A stretch of 64,000 bases of DNA from Pseudomonas sp. URIL14HWK12:I12 (lineage in GTDB: Bacteria; Pseudomonadota; Gammaproteobacteria; Pseudomonadales; Pseudomonadaceae): contig NZ_QEQL01000001.1 of NCBI RefSeq assembly GCF_003097135.1, positions 62,001 through 126,000 on the forward strand, read 5' to 3'. Below the pieces are notes generated by a model. That model was given only the letters and a program-made list of their open reading frames with translations. It did not search any database and was not told where the DNA came from. Positions 18,785 through 28,488 of the stretch are shown piece after piece. Position 1 is the stretch's first letter, and every line of letters begins with the position of its first letter. Position numbers and translations under genes: made by a program.

Positions 18785-19543
18785 TTGCAAATCATCGAGC
18801 CAGCCCCTTTGCCCATCGATAGCCCTGGCCTAGCCCGCCGCCGCCCCCGTAGCCTGGCCCAAAGCCTGGTGGAGGAGATGTCGCGGCAGATCGAACGCGG
18901 TGACTTGCAGCCGGGTGACAAGCTCCCAAGCGAAGTGGAGCTGATGGAAGTCGGTGGGGTAAGCCGCTCGGTGGTTCGTGATGCACTCTCTCGCCTGCAA
19001 GTGGCGGGGCTGGTCGAAACCCGCCGCGGGATCGGCACCTTCGTGCTCAACACCCCAGGCAATGCGGTAGCACGCCTTGAGCCGTCTTCAATCGTGACCG
19101 TGCAGGATGTGGCGGCGATCCTCGATGTGCGTATGAGCTTCGAGGTCGAGGCGGCCGGCCTTGCCGCGCTGCGCCGCACCGACGCGCAGCTGGTGAATCT
19201 GCGCGAAGCGCTGCAGCGTTTCGAACGTGCGAGCGATACCGGTGGCTCGCTGGTTTCGGATTTTCAGTTTCACCTGCGTATCGCCCAGGCCACCAACAAC
19301 CGCTACTTCATCGAGATCGCCACGCATTTTGGCACCAGCATGTTTCCCAGGGCTCGGCTCAACAGCGCCGCAATCGCTCGCCTCGACCGCCAGCAGACCC
19401 ACGATCGCCTGGTGCGCGAGCACGAACATGTCTGCAACGCGATCGCGCGCCAAGACTACGACGCGGCACGGGCAGCGATGCGCGTGCACCTGTCCAACAG
19501 CCGTGCACGGGTGATGAAGTCTCATCCGCTCACCGCTGAATGA
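18785..19543 (+). CDS. FadR-family (GntR superfamily) transcriptional regulator
   Basis: 252 residues. The N-terminal winged helix (about 20-90) has GDKLPSEVELMEVGGVSRSV and the recognition stretch VVRDALSRLQVAGLVETRRG; the C-terminal all-helical FCD ligand-binding domain follows (about 105-235), with D/H metal-type residues. Such regulators are commonly repressors released by organic acids. TTG at 18785 is the first start after an in-frame stop. However, a TATATGAT -10-like box lies directly before it (18768-18775), so translation may really begin a few codons later, for example at TTG 18809. No catabolic operon adjoins it, so the regulon is not evident. Confidence 0.82.
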   Translation: MQIIEPAPLPIDSPGLARRRPRSLAQSLVEEMSRQIERGDLQPGDKLPSEVELMEVGGVSRSVVRDALSRLQVAGLVETRRGIGTFVLNTPGNAVARLEPSSIVTVQDVAAILDVRMSFEVEAAGLAALRRTDAQLVNLREALQRFERASDTGGSLVSDFQFHLRIAQATNNRYFIEIATHFGTSMFPRARLNSAAIARLDRQQTHDRLVREHEHVCNAIARQDYDAARAAMRVHLSNSRARVMKSHPLTAE

Positions 19544-19609
19544 AGAACTCCCTTACGGTTTGCGACTCTTAACGATGTGCATTCAGCCAGAGCCCAGGAG
19601 CGGTGCTTG

Positions 19610-21748
19610 ATGAGCCTTTCAGACACATTTCCCTTGCAGGCCGAAAACCGCCGCCTCGAGGCGGAACTGGTCGGCGCGCGGGACGCGCTGGAGGCGACTC
19701 AGGTGCATTACCGCAGCTTGTTCGCGCAAATGGACTCAGGCTTCTGCCTGATTCGCATGCGCTTCGCCGAGGATGGCCGCGCCGAGGATTACTGCTTCGT
19801 TGAAACCAACGCCTCATTCGAGCGCCACACCGGGCTTGCCAATGTTACCGGCCGCTGGATGCGCGAACTGGCACCCAACCATGAGCAGCATTGGTTCGAT
19901 GTGTATGGGGAGATCGCCCGAACGGGCCAGTCGCAACGTTTTGTCGACCATGCTCATGCGCTGTGTCGCTGGTTTGAAGTGAGCGCGGCCCGGGTGAGCG
20001 AAGCGGGCGGCGATCTGGTTGCGGTACTGTTCACCGACATCACCGCGCAGTTTCTTTCCGAGCAGGCGCTGCGGCTCAGCGATCGGCTGGCCGAGCTGAC
20101 CGAGGCGCAAGCGATGGCGTTCGAGGCTGCGACCACGCTCGCCCAATGGTTGGGCCTGCACCGTGCCGGGTATTGCGTATACGACGCTGCCGGTGAGGTG
20201 CTCGAGGTCAACCGTGACTGGTATTGCGAGGGGCTGCACAGCCTGGCAGGGCGACATCGGCCAGAAGCGTTTGGAGACTTCCTCGATGCCTTGCGCGCCG
20301 GTGAAGTGGTGGTGGTTGACGATGTGACCCGGGATTCCCGCATTACCGATGTGCCACGGCTGGTTGGAGATGGTATTGGGGCGTTCATCAGTTATCCGTT
20401 GGTAGAGCGCGGGCAGCTGATGGCAGTGATGTACGTGGCCACGGGTGAGCCGCGTACCTGGAGCCAGGAGCAGATGGGCTTCATCCGCGAGGTCGCGCTG
20501 CGCACCCATGGCGCCATGCAGCGGTGTTTTGCCGAGCAGCAACTGCGCGAGCTCAACGCAACGCTGGAGGAGACGGTGCGCGAGCGCACAGCGGCGCTGG
20601 TGAGGTCAGAAGAACAATTACGCCAGTCTCAGAAGATGGAGGCGGTGGGCCAGCTTACGGGCGGGATCGCGCACGATTTCAACAACCTGCTCACCGGGAT
20701 CTCCGGGAGCCTCGAGATGCTCCAGGCGCGGCTGGCTCAGGGTCGCATGCAGGGCATAGAGCGCTATATGGAAACCGCCCAGGTCGCAGCGCGAAGAGCG
20801 GCGGCACTGACGCACCGGCTGCTGGCGTTCGCCCGCCGCCAGACCTTGGACCCCCGGCCCACCGATCTCAATACCCTGGTTGCAGGGATGGAGGAGCTGA
20901 TTCGCAGGACAATGGGCCCGGCGGTGGAGATCGAGATCCATCTGCAGCAACCTCTCTGGGCCGCACGGGTAGATGCCCATCAGCTTGAAAATGCCTTGCT
21001 CAACTTGTGCATCAATGCCCGCGATGCGATGCCCGAAGGGGGCAAGCTATGGATAGAAACCTGCCACGCCAGCCCACCAGAAGACGGCGAGGGCCCGCCG
21101 GGTGACTATGTTGCATTATGTGTTCGCGACAGCGGCAGCGGTATGGCTGCAGATGTACTGAACCGCGCCTTCGAGCCATTTTTCACGACCAAAGCCCTGG
21201 GCATGGGCACAGGGTTGGGTTTGTCGATGATCTACGGGTTCACCCGCCAGTCCGGGGGCAAAGCACATATCGAGTCGACGCCGGAGGTTGGTACGGCGGT
21301 ATGGCTTTACCTGCCGCGTGATGCGGGCGAGGCTAGCGCCCCTGATGCCATGCCTCACGCACCCGTCACGCACACCGGGCGAGGCCAGACAGTGCTGGTG
21401 GTCGATGACGAGGCCAGTATCCGTGGCCTTGTAAGCGAAGTTCTTGATCAGTCGGGGTACGTCACGGTAGAGGCGTGCGATGGGGCATCCGGCCTGCGGA
21501 TACTTGAGTCCAACCTGCCGGTCGACCTGCTGATCACCGACGTTGGCATGCCTGGCGGCATGAGCGGCCCGCAGATGGTGGCCCTTGCCCGGAAAGTGAG
21601 GCCGCAGCTGAAGGTGCTGTTCATTACCGGCTACGCCGAACAGGCCCTGACGGTCGACGGGCCGCTGGGGGAGGGTATGTACAGCATGAGCAAGCCCTTC
21701 TCGTTGCAGTCGCTGAACGAGCGAATCCGCGAGCTGCTGCAGGGCTGA
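19610..21748 (+). CDS. Hybrid sensor histidine kinase (PAS-GAF-HisKA-HATPase-REC)
   Basis: 712 residues and apparently soluble. Order: N-terminal coiled coil, PAS-like domain (about 30-150), GAF domain (about 165-310), coiled coil, HisKA with phospho-His in [11 protein letters not shown] near residue 358, HATPase_c with [14 protein letters not shown] and GTGLGLSM, and a C-terminal receiver starting VLVVDDEAS with phospho-acceptor Asp in [10 protein letters not shown] cytosolic, possibly light-, redox- or ligand-sensing kinase; PAS and GAF ligands cannot be told from sequence. ATG 19610 is chosen because AGGAG precedes it. No output regulator follows, so the phosphate target is unknown. Confidence 0.9.
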   Translation: MSLSDTFPLQAENRRLEAELVGARDALEATQVHYRSLFAQMDSGFCLIRMRFAEDGRAEDYCFVETNASFERHTGLANVTGRWMRELAPNHEQHWFDVYGEIARTGQSQRFVDHAHALCRWFEVSAARVSEAGGDLVAVLFTDITAQFLSEQALRLSDRLAELTEAQAMAFEAATTLAQWLGLHRAGYCVYDAAGEVLEVNRDWYCEGLHSLAGRHRPEAFGDFLDALRAGEVVVVDDVTRDSRITDVPRLVGDGIGAFISYPLVERGQLMAVMYVATGEPRTWSQEQMGFIREVALRTHGAMQRCFAEQQLRELNATLEETVRERTAALVRSEEQLRQSQKMEAVGQLTGGIAHDFNNLLTGISGSLEMLQARLAQGRMQGIERYMETAQVAARRAAALTHRLLAFARRQTLDPRPTDLNTLVAGMEELIRRTMGPAVEIEIHLQQPLWAARVDAHQLENALLNLCINARDAMPEGGKLWIETCHASPPEDGEGPPGDYVALCVRDSGSGMAADVLNRAFEPFFTTKALGMGTGLGLSMIYGFTRQSGGKAHIESTPEVGTAVWLYLPRDAGEASAPDAMPHAPVTHTGRGQTVLVVDDEASIRGLVSEVLDQSGYVTVEACDGASGLRILESNLPVDLLITDVGMPGGMSGPQMVALARKVRPQLKVLFITGYAEQALTVDGPLGEGMYSMSKPFSLQSLNERIRELLQG

Positions 21749-21847
21749 GCCCCCCTATCCATTGGTCTAGACACCTCGGCCTTGGCAGGCTGGCCTTGGC
21801 TGGCCTACACTGCCGGTGACAATAAAAAAAACATGACGGGGTGCATC

Positions 21848-22060
21848 ATGATTGATTACAGAACCGAACACCGTTGCCTGCTGTGTGAAGTCGCCTCCAA
21901 ACGTCTCTGGGTCCGTGCAAGGCCGGGGCGCACGGTGCAAGCCTTGATCCTTGCAGGGTTCCTGACCATCGAAGAAGCTGCCGACAGCGTGGGAACGCCC
22001 CAGCGTTACCTACAGTTGACCGCAGCCGGCCACCGCTATCTGGGAGGTTTGTGGTACTGA
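21848..22060 (+). CDS. Small hypothetical protein (70 aa)
   Basis: A 70-residue ORF from ATG 21848 with a weak GGGG-type ribosome-binding site. It begins MIDYRTEHRCLLCEVA and contains GFLTIEEAADSVG, which would fit a small helical, winged-helix-like fold, then LTAAGHRYL. I do not recognise a family. It stands alone between the hybrid kinase and oprN, and an inverted repeat lies 28 bp downstream. Codon use matches the neighbours. Confidence 0.55.
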   Translation: MIDYRTEHRCLLCEVASKRLWVRARPGRTVQALILAGFLTIEEAADSVGTPQRYLQLTAAGHRYLGGLWY

Positions 22061-22088
22061 GCCGGGCAGCTTCAACTGCCACCGCCAC

Positions 22089-22110
22089 GGGCCCGCGCCA
22101 ACGCGGGCCC
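22089..22110. terminator. Inverted repeat between convergent genes (probable terminator)
   Basis: A perfect 9-bp stem GGGCCCGCG / CGCGGGCCC with loop CCAA, between the small ORF (+) and the end of oprN (-). There is no long T-run on either side, so its efficiency is uncertain, but position and symmetry fit a shared terminator. Confidence 0.5.
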
Positions 22111-22118
22111 TGCCTGCT

Positions 22119-23546
22119 TCAGCGTTGGGCCATTGCCGCATTGCCATCCGCTACCTGCCAACCGCCCCCCAAGGCTTTGTAGATCGCCACGATGCCATGG
22201 TAGAGGTCTTCCTCGGCGCTGGCCTGGGCATCCTCGGCAGCAAGCTGTTCACGTTGCGCGTCGAGCAATACCAGATAGTCCACGCTGCCTTCGCGGTAGC
22301 GCACTTCTGCCAGATCTGCCGCCTTGCGGCTGGCTTCGCTCTGGCGGATCAGCGCGAGCAGGCGCTGTTGGCGCTTGCCGTAGTCGCTGAAGGCATCTTC
22401 AGACTCTTCCAATGCTTCCAGCACTTGCTGTTCATAGCTGGCGAGCGCGCCTTCGGCATCGGCCTTGGCACCGCGGATCCGCGCACGCACGCTGCCCAGG
22501 TCGAACGCGGCCCAGGTGATGGTGGGCGTAAGGGTCCAGGCTTGCGCGGCGCTGGCACCGATCTGGGAGCCACGGCCGGCGGTGAAGCCTAGAAAACCAT
22601 CCAGGCTTACCCGCGGGAACAAGTCGGCAGTCTGTACACCCACAGTGGCCGTGGCCGCCGCAAGCCGGCGTTCCGCGGCCCGCACATCAGGGCGGCGGCG
22701 CAACAGTTCGCCTGGGTCGCCGATGGGCAGGGCTTTGGCGATAGCCGGCAGAGCCTTGGGCGAAAGGTCCACGGCGAGTTGCTCTGGGCGCTGGCCCAGG
22801 AGGGTCGCGATACGGTTTCTGGCGCGAGTTTGCTCGGCTTGAAGCTGCGGAATACTCGCCTCTACACCCGCCAGGCGCGCATCGGCACGTACTACGTCCA
22901 GCTCATTGCCTACACCGTTGTCGCGCAAGGTGATGGTGATCTTGCGCGTAGCCTGTTGGGTGTCGAGGTTCTGCGCCGCGATCTTCTCGCGCAGCTGGGC
23001 CCCGCGCAATTGGCCATAGGCATCGACCAACTCGGCGATCATGCTCACCTTCAACTGTTGCAGATCGGCCAAGGCGGCATCTTCCTGGGCATCGGCCGCT
23101 TCCAACTCACGGCGGATACGCCCAAACAGGTCCAGCTCCCAGGCCATGTCCAAGCCTGCGTCGTAGCGTTCGATATTGGTGCGGTGATCACTGAAGCCTG
23201 GGTTCTGCGCACGGCCCAGGTTGCTGCTGGCGCGGCCGGTGACCACCGGCAGCTCGTCGTTGGCGCGGTCGTCGCGGATCGCTCGCGCAGCCTTGTAGCG
23301 AGCGAAGGCCACTCGCAGGTCGCGGTTGCCGTCCATTGCCTGGCTGACCAACTGGTTCAGAACCGGATCGTCGAATTGCTGCCACCATTGGCTCTGGAAG
23401 CGTGAAGCGTCGTAGGCCGCACTGGCGGCGCCGGCAGCGTTCACCTGCGCAGGCGCGGTGACCGGCGCGTGGTAGTCCGGGCCTACGGCGCACGCCGCCA
23501 GGGCCAGGGCCAGCAACGAGGGCGTGAAAGGTTTGCTCAGGTTCAT
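22119..23546 (-). CDS. oprN: Outer-membrane factor of the MexEF-OprN efflux pump
   Basis: 475 residues. A lipoprotein-type signal (ALALAACAVGPDYHAP) gives a lipidated Cys, followed by the duplicated outer-membrane efflux domain (two OEP repeats, about 60-260 and 270-460) that trimerises into the TolC-like channel. It overlaps the mexF stop by four bases (ATGA), so the three pump genes are one operon in the order mexE, mexF, oprN. It is the exit duct of the pump. Assigned to OprN by operon context and the very MexF-like neighbour. Confidence 0.9.
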   Translation of the reverse strand: MNLSKPFTPSLLALALAACAVGPDYHAPVTAPAQVNAAGAASAAYDASRFQSQWWQQFDDPVLNQLVSQAMDGNRDLRVAFARYKAARAIRDDRANDELPVVTGRASSNLGRAQNPGFSDHRTNIERYDAGLDMAWELDLFGRIRRELEAADAQEDAALADLQQLKVSMIAELVDAYGQLRGAQLREKIAAQNLDTQQATRKITITLRDNGVGNELDVVRADARLAGVEASIPQLQAEQTRARNRIATLLGQRPEQLAVDLSPKALPAIAKALPIGDPGELLRRRPDVRAAERRLAAATATVGVQTADLFPRVSLDGFLGFTAGRGSQIGASAAQAWTLTPTITWAAFDLGSVRARIRGAKADAEGALASYEQQVLEALEESEDAFSDYGKRQQRLLALIRQSEASRKAADLAEVRYREGSVDYLVLLDAQREQLAAEDAQASAEEDLYHGIVAIYKALGGGWQVADGNAAMAQR

Positions 23547-26500
23547 GCAGGCACCTCGGTGTTCGGTTCAGCCGCCTTGCGTGCTTGCCGGCGCTCGACT
23601 GAACGGCGGATGAGGAAGAAGAAAACAGGTGTGAGCAGCAGCCCGAAGAAGGTCACCCCGAGCATCCCGGAGAACACCGCGACCCCCATGGCATGGCGCA
23701 TCTCGGCGCCGGCACCGGAGGAGAGCACCAGTGGCACCACGCCCATGATGAAGGCGAAACTGGTCATCAGGATCGGCCGCAGACGCAACCGGCAGGCCTC
23801 CAATACCGCATCGATCACGCTCAACCCTTCTTCTTGTTTGTCCTTGGCGAACTCCACGATCAGGATCGCGTTCTTGCACGCCAGGCCCACCAGCACGATC
23901 AGGCCAATCTGGGTGAAGATGTTGTTGTCGCTGCCCGAGAGCATCACCCCGGTGATGGCCGAAAGCAGGGTCATCGGCACGATCAGGATCACCGCCAGCG
24001 GCAGGCTCCAGCTTTCGTATTGCGCCGCCAGCACCAGGAAGGCCAGCAACACGCAGAGCGGGAAGACGAACAGCGCGGTATTGCCGGAAAGAATCTGCTG
24101 GTAGGTCAGCTCCGTCCATTCATAGGTCATGCCGTTAGGCAACTCCTGGGCCAGCAGCTTCTGTACTGCAGCCTGGGCTTGGCCGGTGCTGTAGCCGGGG
24201 GCCGGGGCGCCGTTGATCTCGGCGGTCACGAAACCGTTGTAGTGCATCACGCGGTCCGGGCCTGCGGTGTCGGTCACTTTCAGCAACGTTGCCAGGGGGA
24301 TCATCTCGCCACGGTTGTTGCGCACCTTAAGCTGGCCGATCTGGTCCGCTTCCAGGCGGTATTGCTGGTCGGCCTGGACGTTGACCTGGTAAGTACGGCC
24401 AAAACGGTTGAAATCGTTGGCATAGAGCGAGCCCAGGTACACCTGCAGAGTGTCGAAGATGTCGCTGATCGGTACGCCAAGGGTTTTGGCCTTGTCACGG
24501 TCGATATTGGCATCCACCTGCGGCACGTTCACGGTGTAGCTGGTGAATAGCCCCGCCAGCTCAGGCACGCTGCGGCTTTTGTTGATGATGTTCTGGGTTT
24601 CCTTGAACAGCGCGTCATAGCCGAGGTTGCCGCGGTCTTCGATCTGCAGGCGGAAGCCCCCGATGGTGCCCAGCCCCATCACCGGCGGCGGTGGGAAAAT
24701 CGCCATGTAGGCGTCCTGGATCGCGCCGAACTTGCCGTTGAGCGCACCAGCGATAGCACCGGCCGAGAGGTTCGCGCCCTTGCGTTCGTCGAAGGGTTTG
24801 AGGGTCACGAAGACGATGCCGTTGTTCGGGCTGTTGGTGAAACCATTGATCGACAGGCCCGGGAAGGCTACCGCGCTTTCTACGCCCGGTTCTTTCAGGG
24901 CGATATCGGACATGCGCTTGATGACGTCTTCGGTTCGGTCGAGGCTGGAAGCGTCTGGCAGTTGGGCGAAGGCGACCAGGTATTGCTTGTCCTGAGTCGG
25001 CACGAAGCCGGTCGGGGTGTTTGCAAAGCCCAGGTACGAAAGGCCTATCAGCCCGCCGTAAACCAACAGGGCGATACCGCTGCCGCGCAGTACCTTGCGC
25101 ACTGTCGCCACATAACCATGGCTGGCGCGTTCGAACATGCGGTTGAACGGGCGGAACAGCCACCCACCGAGCAGGCGTTCGAGCAACCGCGAAAAACGGT
25201 CTTTCGGTGCGTCGTGGCCGCGCAGCAGCACCGCTGCCAAGGCTGGTGAGAGGGTCAGCGAGTTGAACGCCGAGATCACCGTGGAAATGGCAATGGTCAA
25301 CGCGAACTGCTTATAGAACTGCCCGGTAAGGCCGGAGATGAATGCAGCGGGCACGAACACCGCGCACAGCACCAGTGCCGTCGCGATGATCGGCCCGGTC
25401 ACTTCCTTCATGGCACGCTGGGTGGCCGCTACCGGCTCCAACCCCAGCTCGATGTTACGCTCTACGTTCTCGACCACCACGATGGCGTCGTCCACCACGA
25501 TGCCGATCGCCAGCACCAGCCCGAACAGGCTCAGGGCATTGAGGGAGAAGCCGAACAGGTGCATCACTGCGAAGGTACCGATCAGCGATACCGGCACCGC
25601 AGCCAGCGGAATGATCGATGCGCGCCAGGTTTGCAGGAACAGCACCACCACCAGCACCACCAGAATCAGCGCTTCGAACAAGGTGTGCACCACCGCTTCG
25701 ATCGAGCCGCGCACGAAGATGGTCGGGTCGTAGACGATGCTGTAGTCCATGCCTTCGGGGAACGCCTTCTTAAGCTCGGCCATCTTGGCGCGCACTTGGT
25801 TGGAGATCTCGATGGCGTTGGAGCCCGGCCGCTGGAAGATCGGCAACGCCACTGCCGGTTGGTTGTTGAGCAGCGAGCGCAATGCGTATTGGCTGGACCC
25901 CAGCTCCACTCGAGCGATGTCGCGCAGGCGGGTGATCTGGCCGTCCTCGCCGGCACGAATGATGATGTTCTCGAACTCTTCTTCGTTGACCAGGCGCCCT
26001 TGGGTATTGATCGCCATCTGGAAGCTGGTGGCATTGGGTGCGGGCGGGGCGCCCAGCTGGCCGGCGGCGACCTGGCGGTTCTGTTCGCGGATGGCATTGA
26101 CCACATCGGTGGCCGTCAAGCCGCGGGAGGCGACCTTGTTGGGGTCCAGCCATACGCGCAGGGAATAGTCGCCCATGCCGAACAGCTGCACGTCGCCCAC
26201 GCCGCTGAGCTTGGCGAGCTCGTCTTTTACGTTGAGCACGGCGTAGTTGGACAGGTAGAGCATGTTGTAGCGGTTATCGGGTGAGGTCAGGTGCACCACC
26301 ATGGTCAGGTCCGGGGAGGCCTTGTCCACGGTAATGCCCAGCCGCGTTACTTCTTCGGGCAGCTTGGGCTCGGTGCGGGTCACCCGGTTCTGCACCTGCA
26401 CCTGGGCGTTGTCCAGGTCGGTGCCCAGGGCGAAGGTGATGGTCAGCGTCAGCTTGCCGTCGGCAGTCGCCTGGCTGGACATGTACAGCATGTTCTCGAC

Positions 26501-26719
26501 GCCAGTGATCGCCTGCTCCAACGGCGAGGCGACGGTTTCGCCGATCACCTTGGGGTTGGCACCGGGGAAGTTGGCGCGCACCACCACCGTGGGCGGCACC
26601 ACTTCGGGGTATTCGCTGATCGGCAGCTGGAACAGCGATATAGCGCCGCCGATCAGGATCAGCAGCGACAGCACAGCGGCGAAGATCGGCCGCCGGATGA
26701 AGAACTGGGAAAAGCTCAT
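23543..26719 (-). CDS. mexF: RND efflux transporter MexF
   Basis: 1,058 residues, typical of HAE1-type RND pumps, with 12 membrane segments and two large periplasmic loops. It opens MSFSQFFIRRPIFAAVLSLL. The proton-relay region in TM4 reads GIVVDDAIVVVENVERN, with the conserved Asp pair. The N-terminal 400 residues match my memory of P. aeruginosa MexF almost residue for residue. MexF exports chloramphenicol, fluoroquinolones, trimethoprim and quinolone signal precursors using the proton gradient. Spacing to mexE is 12 bp; RBS AAAGGAAG. Confidence 0.95.
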   Translation of the reverse strand: MSFSQFFIRRPIFAAVLSLLILIGGAISLFQLPISEYPEVVPPTVVVRANFPGANPKVIGETVASPLEQAITGVENMLYMSSQATADGKLTLTITFALGTDLDNAQVQVQNRVTRTEPKLPEEVTRLGITVDKASPDLTMVVHLTSPDNRYNMLYLSNYAVLNVKDELAKLSGVGDVQLFGMGDYSLRVWLDPNKVASRGLTATDVVNAIREQNRQVAAGQLGAPPAPNATSFQMAINTQGRLVNEEEFENIIIRAGEDGQITRLRDIARVELGSSQYALRSLLNNQPAVALPIFQRPGSNAIEISNQVRAKMAELKKAFPEGMDYSIVYDPTIFVRGSIEAVVHTLFEALILVVLVVVLFLQTWRASIIPLAAVPVSLIGTFAVMHLFGFSLNALSLFGLVLAIGIVVDDAIVVVENVERNIELGLEPVAATQRAMKEVTGPIIATALVLCAVFVPAAFISGLTGQFYKQFALTIAISTVISAFNSLTLSPALAAVLLRGHDAPKDRFSRLLERLLGGWLFRPFNRMFERASHGYVATVRKVLRGSGIALLVYGGLIGLSYLGFANTPTGFVPTQDKQYLVAFAQLPDASSLDRTEDVIKRMSDIALKEPGVESAVAFPGLSINGFTNSPNNGIVFVTLKPFDERKGANLSAGAIAGALNGKFGAIQDAYMAIFPPPPVMGLGTIGGFRLQIEDRGNLGYDALFKETQNIINKSRSVPELAGLFTSYTVNVPQVDANIDRDKAKTLGVPISDIFDTLQVYLGSLYANDFNRFGRTYQVNVQADQQYRLEADQIGQLKVRNNRGEMIPLATLLKVTDTAGPDRVMHYNGFVTAEINGAPAPGYSTGQAQAAVQKLLAQELPNGMTYEWTELTYQQILSGNTALFVFPLCVLLAFLVLAAQYESWSLPLAVILIVPMTLLSAITGVMLSGSDNNIFTQIGLIVLVGLACKNAILIVEFAKDKQEEGLSVIDAVLEACRLRLRPILMTSFAFIMGVVPLVLSSGAGAEMRHAMGVAVFSGMLGVTFFGLLLTPVFFFLIRRSVERRQARKAAEPNTEVPA

Positions 26720-26731
26720 GACAGGCTTCCT

Positions 26732-27964
26732 TTAACCGCGCGGGGCGGCAGTGGCGAGCTTGGGGGCCGGAGCGTTCTGGCGGTTGGCCGCCTCAAGGGC
26801 AGCGCGCTGTTGGGCAAGGGCGGCGAGGGTCTGGGCACTGGCCATCGGTACATCCTCGGGCGCCACCGTGGCGCCGGGGCGTACCCGTTGCAGGCCGTTG
26901 ACGACGATGCGTTCGTCTTTTTCCAGCCCCTTGCGCACGATGCGCAGGCCTTCGAGCTTGGGCCCCAATTCCACGGCGCGGTAGGCCAGGGTGTTGTCCT
27001 TGCCCATCACCAGCACGAACTTGTTGCCAAGGTCGGTGCCCACGGCCTCGTCCTTGATCAATACGGCATCGTAGGTGCCGCTGCCCACCAGCTTCAGGCG
27101 GGCGTAAAGCCCAGGGGTGTATTCGCCGTTGCGGTTATCGAACACCGCCCGGCCACGGATAGTGCCGGTCTGGGGGTTGACCTGATTGTCGACGAAATCC
27201 ATCTGCCCCAGGTGAGGGTTGCCGTCTTCACTGGACAGGCCCAGATACACCGGCGTGGTAGCCCCGCGCTGCCCCTGGCGGGCGAGCTGGTTGTACTTGA
27301 GAAAGGCGCGTTCGTCGGCATCGAAGTAGGCATACACCTTGTCGGTAGAGACGATGCTGGTCAGGTTGCTGGTGTCGGCACTGACCAGGTTGCCGGCGGT
27401 GATCTCGGCGCGGCCCACTCGGCCGGTGATCGGCGCGGTGACTTTGGTGAAGCTTAGGTTCAGGCGCGCCAGGTCCAGCTGCGCCTGGGTCGATTGGACC
27501 TGAGCGCGCGCGGCCTGGGCGGCGGTGGCACGAGAGTCTGCGACCTCGGCGGATATGGCATTGGCGCCTCGCAGACGTTCACCGCGCTGCGCCTCGCTTT
27601 CAGCATTGGCGGCATTGGCTTTGGCCTCTTGAACCTGGGCCTGAAGCCGGTCGACCTCGGCTTGGAAAGGGCGTGGGTCGATCTGGAACAGTAAATCGCC
27701 TTTGCGTACCAGGGCCCCTTCGGTGAAGGCCACGCGGTCGATCTGGCCAGACACGCGCGGGCGGATGCGCACGGTTTCCGGCGCTTCAAGCCGGCCGGTG
27801 AACTCATCCCATTCATTGACCGGCTGTTCGATGACCTTGGCCACGCTCACGGGCGTGGCAGCCGGGGCTTGGGCAGCCTGTTCGGGGGCCTTACCGCAGG
27901 CCGCCATGGCTGCTATTGCCAAAGCAGCCAGCGGAACGCGCAGGGGTTTGAGTGACTGGTCCAT
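26732..27964 (-). CDS. mexE: Periplasmic adaptor protein MexE
   Basis: 410 residues. The signal ends in a lipobox (AIAAMAAC), so the protein is a lipid-anchored membrane-fusion protein. Biotinyl-lipoyl-like halves (near 60-95 and 165-200) flank a helical hairpin rich in Ala, Gln and Glu (about 100-160), then the beta-barrel and membrane-proximal domains. It links MexF to OprN. First gene of the operon. The 5' region carries a sequence close to the MexT recognition site about 92-106 bp before the ATG, so activation by a MexT homologue encoded elsewhere is likely. Confidence 0.93.
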   Translation of the reverse strand: MDQSLKPLRVPLAALAIAAMAACGKAPEQAAQAPAATPVSVAKVIEQPVNEWDEFTGRLEAPETVRIRPRVSGQIDRVAFTEGALVRKGDLLFQIDPRPFQAEVDRLQAQVQEAKANAANAESEAQRGERLRGANAISAEVADSRATAAQAARAQVQSTQAQLDLARLNLSFTKVTAPITGRVGRAEITAGNLVSADTSNLTSIVSTDKVYAYFDADERAFLKYNQLARQGQRGATTPVYLGLSSEDGNPHLGQMDFVDNQVNPQTGTIRGRAVFDNRNGEYTPGLYARLKLVGSGTYDAVLIKDEAVGTDLGNKFVLVMGKDNTLAYRAVELGPKLEGLRIVRKGLEKDERIVVNGLQRVRPGATVAPEDVPMASAQTLAALAQQRAALEAANRQNAPAPKLATAAPRG

Positions 27965-28055
27965 GTGAAACCCGCCTTAATCTTTGGTTAATGAATTGAG
28001 GCGGATTCTGCGGGGCCGGCGGTGTATCGACGAATCGAATGGTTCGAAGATGACT

Positions 28056-28070
28056 ATCGACAGGGGTGAT
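28056..28070 (-). promoter_or_regulatory. MexT-like (nod-box type) LysR operator upstream of mexE
   Basis: On the minus strand this reads ATCA-CCCCT-GTCGAT, an exact fit to the first part (ATCA-N5-GTCGAT) of the MexT consensus that I remember for P. aeruginosa. The distal ACYAT part is not well kept. A second GTCGAT lies at 28026-28031, 30 bp nearer the gene. Its distance of about 92-106 bp from the mexE start suits a LysR activator site. Confidence 0.55.
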
Positions 28071-28116
28071 GTTATAGCGGTTTTGTTAGTTGCGAAGCTT
28101 GCTAACTAATTACTCG

Positions 28117-28488
28117 CTATAAGCCTGATGCGTTGGCATGGTCCAATAGCAACCCGGCCTGCGTACGGCGGGGCAACCGCGCCACCACTAATTGATGCGA
28201 GCGCTCAAGCATTGCACGTAGCGCCTGTTCGTTGATCAGCGACGGGTCCTCCATGCTTACCCACATGGCCCGAGCCAAGTAAGGCGCCGGCCGAAAGCCT
28301 GGGCGGTCGCAGTAGCCGAGGAACAGCTCGGCATCGACCTTGAAGGCTAGGTCACCGCCGGTTTTGAGCCCGCAGGCTGCGAACATCTTGTTGCCGGCCA
28401 CGGAAAACACTCTAACGCCACCCCATTTGTAGTCTTCCCTTGCGCCGGGCAGGCTCAGGCAATGTGCTGCGATCTGTTGCGCATTCAT
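28117..28488 (-). CDS. MmcQ/YjbR-family protein
   Basis: 123 residues from ATG 28488. The sequence NAQQIAAHCLSLPGAREDYKW, then VFSVAGNKMFA, then AMWVSMEDPSLINEQ is that of the MmcQ/YjbR fold (CyaY-like, possibly DNA-binding). Function in the family is not settled. The ATG overlaps the stop of the LysR gene by four bases (ATGA), so it is co-translated with that regulator. The longer upstream frame to 28659 lies inside the LysR gene and is not needed. Confidence 0.85.
   Translation of the reverse strand: MNAQQIAAHCLSLPGAREDYKWGGVRVFSVAGNKMFAACGLKTGGDLAFKVDAELFLGYCDRPGFRPAPYLARAMWVSMEDPSLINEQALRAMLERSHQLVVARLPRRTQAGLLLDHANASGL

Noticed and set aside
26291..27457. 388-residue plus-strand ORF across the mexF/mexE junction
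   Set aside because: Antisense to both pump genes; Gly/His/Gln-rich as expected for the reverse of RND coding sequence.
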